This document shows, piece after piece, positions 4,887-5,925 of a stretch of 5,925 bases of DNA. Position 1 is the stretch's first letter, and every line of letters begins with the position of its first letter. Made by a program: the position numbers and the translations under genes. Source of the DNA: JASFRI01 sp050115015 (GTDB lineage: Bacteria > Acidobacteriota > Polarisedimenticolia > CBDVAL01); NCBI GenBank assembly GCA_050115015.1, contig JASFRI010000282.1, positions 1 through 5,925 on the forward strand. The letters are read 5' to 3'. A model generated the notes under the pieces. It was given only the letters and a program-made list of their open reading frames with translations. It made no database searches and was not told where the DNA came from.

Positions 4887-5925
4887 ATGCTCGCGCCTCG
4901 CCGATGGTCCCCCCGACGCCCCGGATGGCTCCTCGTCGCCGTGCTCGTCCTTGCTGCCGCCGCGGCGTGGATGACGACCCGTCCCGTGGACACTGGGGTC
5001 ACGGCCCCGGAAGCGCCGGCGGGGCCGGAAGCGGCGACCGGGCCGCAACCGGCGGAGCCGGCGGCTCCCACGCCGGAGCCGCCCCGGCGGACCCGGTCGG
5101 CGGTGGTCGGGCGGCGGGGCACGCTCGCCGGCACCCTCGACCGCCTGGGAGCATCGCCGGAGCTCCGTCAGGCCCTGCTGGAGACCATCGGCGTCCAGCT
5201 GAACCTGCGGCGGTTGTCGCCACGGACGGGCATCGTCGTCACCGAGGACGGGGATTCCCGCTGGCTGGGCGTCACGCTGCGGCCGGAGGCGGCCAGGGTC
5301 CTCGAGGTCGATCTCACGGGGGAGAACGACAAGGCCGCCGCGCGGTGGATCGACCTGCCCGTGGAGACGGAGGTCCGCACCGCGTCCGCCGAGGTGCGGC
5401 AGTCGGTGGCCCAGGCGCTCGCCGGACTGGACGACGGAAACCACCTCACGCTGGCGTTCGCGGACATCTTCCAGTGGGATGTCGATCTGCTGGTGGACCC
5501 CCGGCCCGGGGACCGGGTCGCGATCGTCTACGAGGTGAACCACCTGGGCGCGGTCTCAACGGCGCTGCCCGAGTTCGGCGACGCGCCCCGGACCGCCGGG
5601 GAGGTCCTCGGCCCCGGCCGCATCCTCGCCGCGAGCTACCGGGGACGGATCGCGAGCGGCGAGGCGTTCTGGCTCGATGACGCGGACGGCACGGGGGACT
5701 ACTACGACGCCGACGGACGGACGCTGCGCAAGACCTTCCTCAAGAGCCCGCTCAACTACCGGCGGATCAGCAGCGGGTTCTCGAACGCCCGCAGGAACCC
5801 GGTCACCCGCAAGGTGGTTCCGCACCACGGGGTCGACTTCGCGGCGGACCCCGGGACCCCGGTCGTCGCGACCGCCGACGGCAAGGTCGTCAGGGCGGGT
5901 TGGATGGGCGCCCTCGGCCGCGCCG
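4887..5925 (+). CDS. M23 family metallopeptidase (murein DD-endopeptidase-like), 3' incomplete
   Basis: The frame runs from ATG 4887 to the right edge without a stop, giving 346 codons. The protein begins with basic residues and one hydrophobic segment (about 14-28, WLLVAVLVLAAAAAW), a signal peptide or membrane anchor. A Pro/Ala-rich linker (about 34-68) follows. An OapA/Csd3-like region (about 78-265) contains LAFADIFQWDVDLLVDPRPGD (from 189) and GRILAASYRG (244-253). The junction YYDADGRTLRKTFLKSPLNYRRISSGF (from 272) is characteristic of MepM/YebA-type endopeptidases. The M23 domain opens with HHGVD (313-317), giving the first two zinc ligands His313 and Asp317, then GTPVVATADGKVV. The distal H-x-H ligand motif lies beyond the window. 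Family members cut peptide cross-links in peptidoglycan at the cell surface. No LysM domain is recognised. It starts 47 bases after the AlkP stop and may have its own promoter. Confidence 0.92.
   Translation, partial: MLAPRRWSPRRPGWLLVAVLVLAAAAAWMTTRPVDTGVTAPEAPAGPEAATGPQPAEPAAPTPEPPRRTRSAVVGRRGTLAGTLDRLGASPELRQALLETIGVQLNLRRLSPRTGIVVTEDGDSRWLGVTLRPEAARVLEVDLTGENDKAAARWIDLPVETEVRTASAEVRQSVAQALAGLDDGNHLTLAFADIFQWDVDLLVDPRPGDRVAIVYEVNHLGAVSTALPEFGDAPRTAGEVLGPGRILAASYRGRIASGEAFWLDDADGTGDYYDADGRTLRKTFLKSPLNYRRISSGFSNARRNPVTRKVVPHHGVDFAADPGTPVVATADGKVVRAGWMGALGRA

Noticed and set aside
4596..5543. Minus-strand and alternative plus-strand frames (including 4904-5680 +) over the M23 gene
   Set aside because: They are Gly/Arg/Ala-rich without motifs, whereas the frame from 4887 gives a continuous exported M23 protein with zinc ligands.
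1..5925. tRNA, rRNA, CRISPR arrays, insertion sequences or long repeats
   Set aside because: None was recognised on either strand; no regularly spaced repeats, transposase motifs or tRNA-like elements were seen.

Overview
The window is GC-rich (roughly 70 percent by eye) and densely coded on the + strand. A polyprenyl-phosphate sugar transferase, an exported M23 murein-type endopeptidase and a probably exported cyclophilin point to a diderm bacterium with an exopolysaccharide or O-antigen locus. High-GC lineages such as Acidobacteriota, Myxococcota or Eisenbacteria would fit, but nothing here fixes the phylum.

Layout. (1) 1-917: 3' part of a cyclophilin-type peptidyl-prolyl isomerase with an N-terminal beta-sandwich-like domain; the gene begins left of the window. 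Most of its expected active-site residues are replaced. (2) 918-1252: a 335-base gap holding a terminator-like hairpin (943-980), a good sigma70-type promoter (993-1021) and about 225 bases of structured leader with two mutually exclusive hairpins and a long bulged hairpin. (3) 1253-2683: an undecaprenyl-phosphate sugar phosphotransferase that would start a glycan repeat unit. (4) 2684-2888: a 205-base gap with three short GC-rich hairpins and a strong Shine-Dalgarno sequence. (5) 2889-3494: cysC, adenylylsulfate kinase, with an unusual charged C-terminal tail. (6) 3505-4839: an alkaline-phosphatase-superfamily phosphohydrolase, 10 bases after cysC and probably co-transcribed. (7) 4887-5925: the start of an M23 peptidase that runs off the right edge; its start codon sits directly behind a -10-like element and a small hairpin, suggesting leaderless transcription.

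Working model (inference). The sugar transferase loads the first sugar phosphate onto the lipid carrier. CysC makes PAPS, the sulfate donor, which in an export locus may serve sulfation of the glycan. The AlkP-family enzyme acts on a phospho- or sulfo-ester linked to that pathway. The peptidase remodels the wall and may be independent. The least explained parts are the structured leader before the sugar transferase, the cysC/AlkP pair, and the degenerate cyclophilin.
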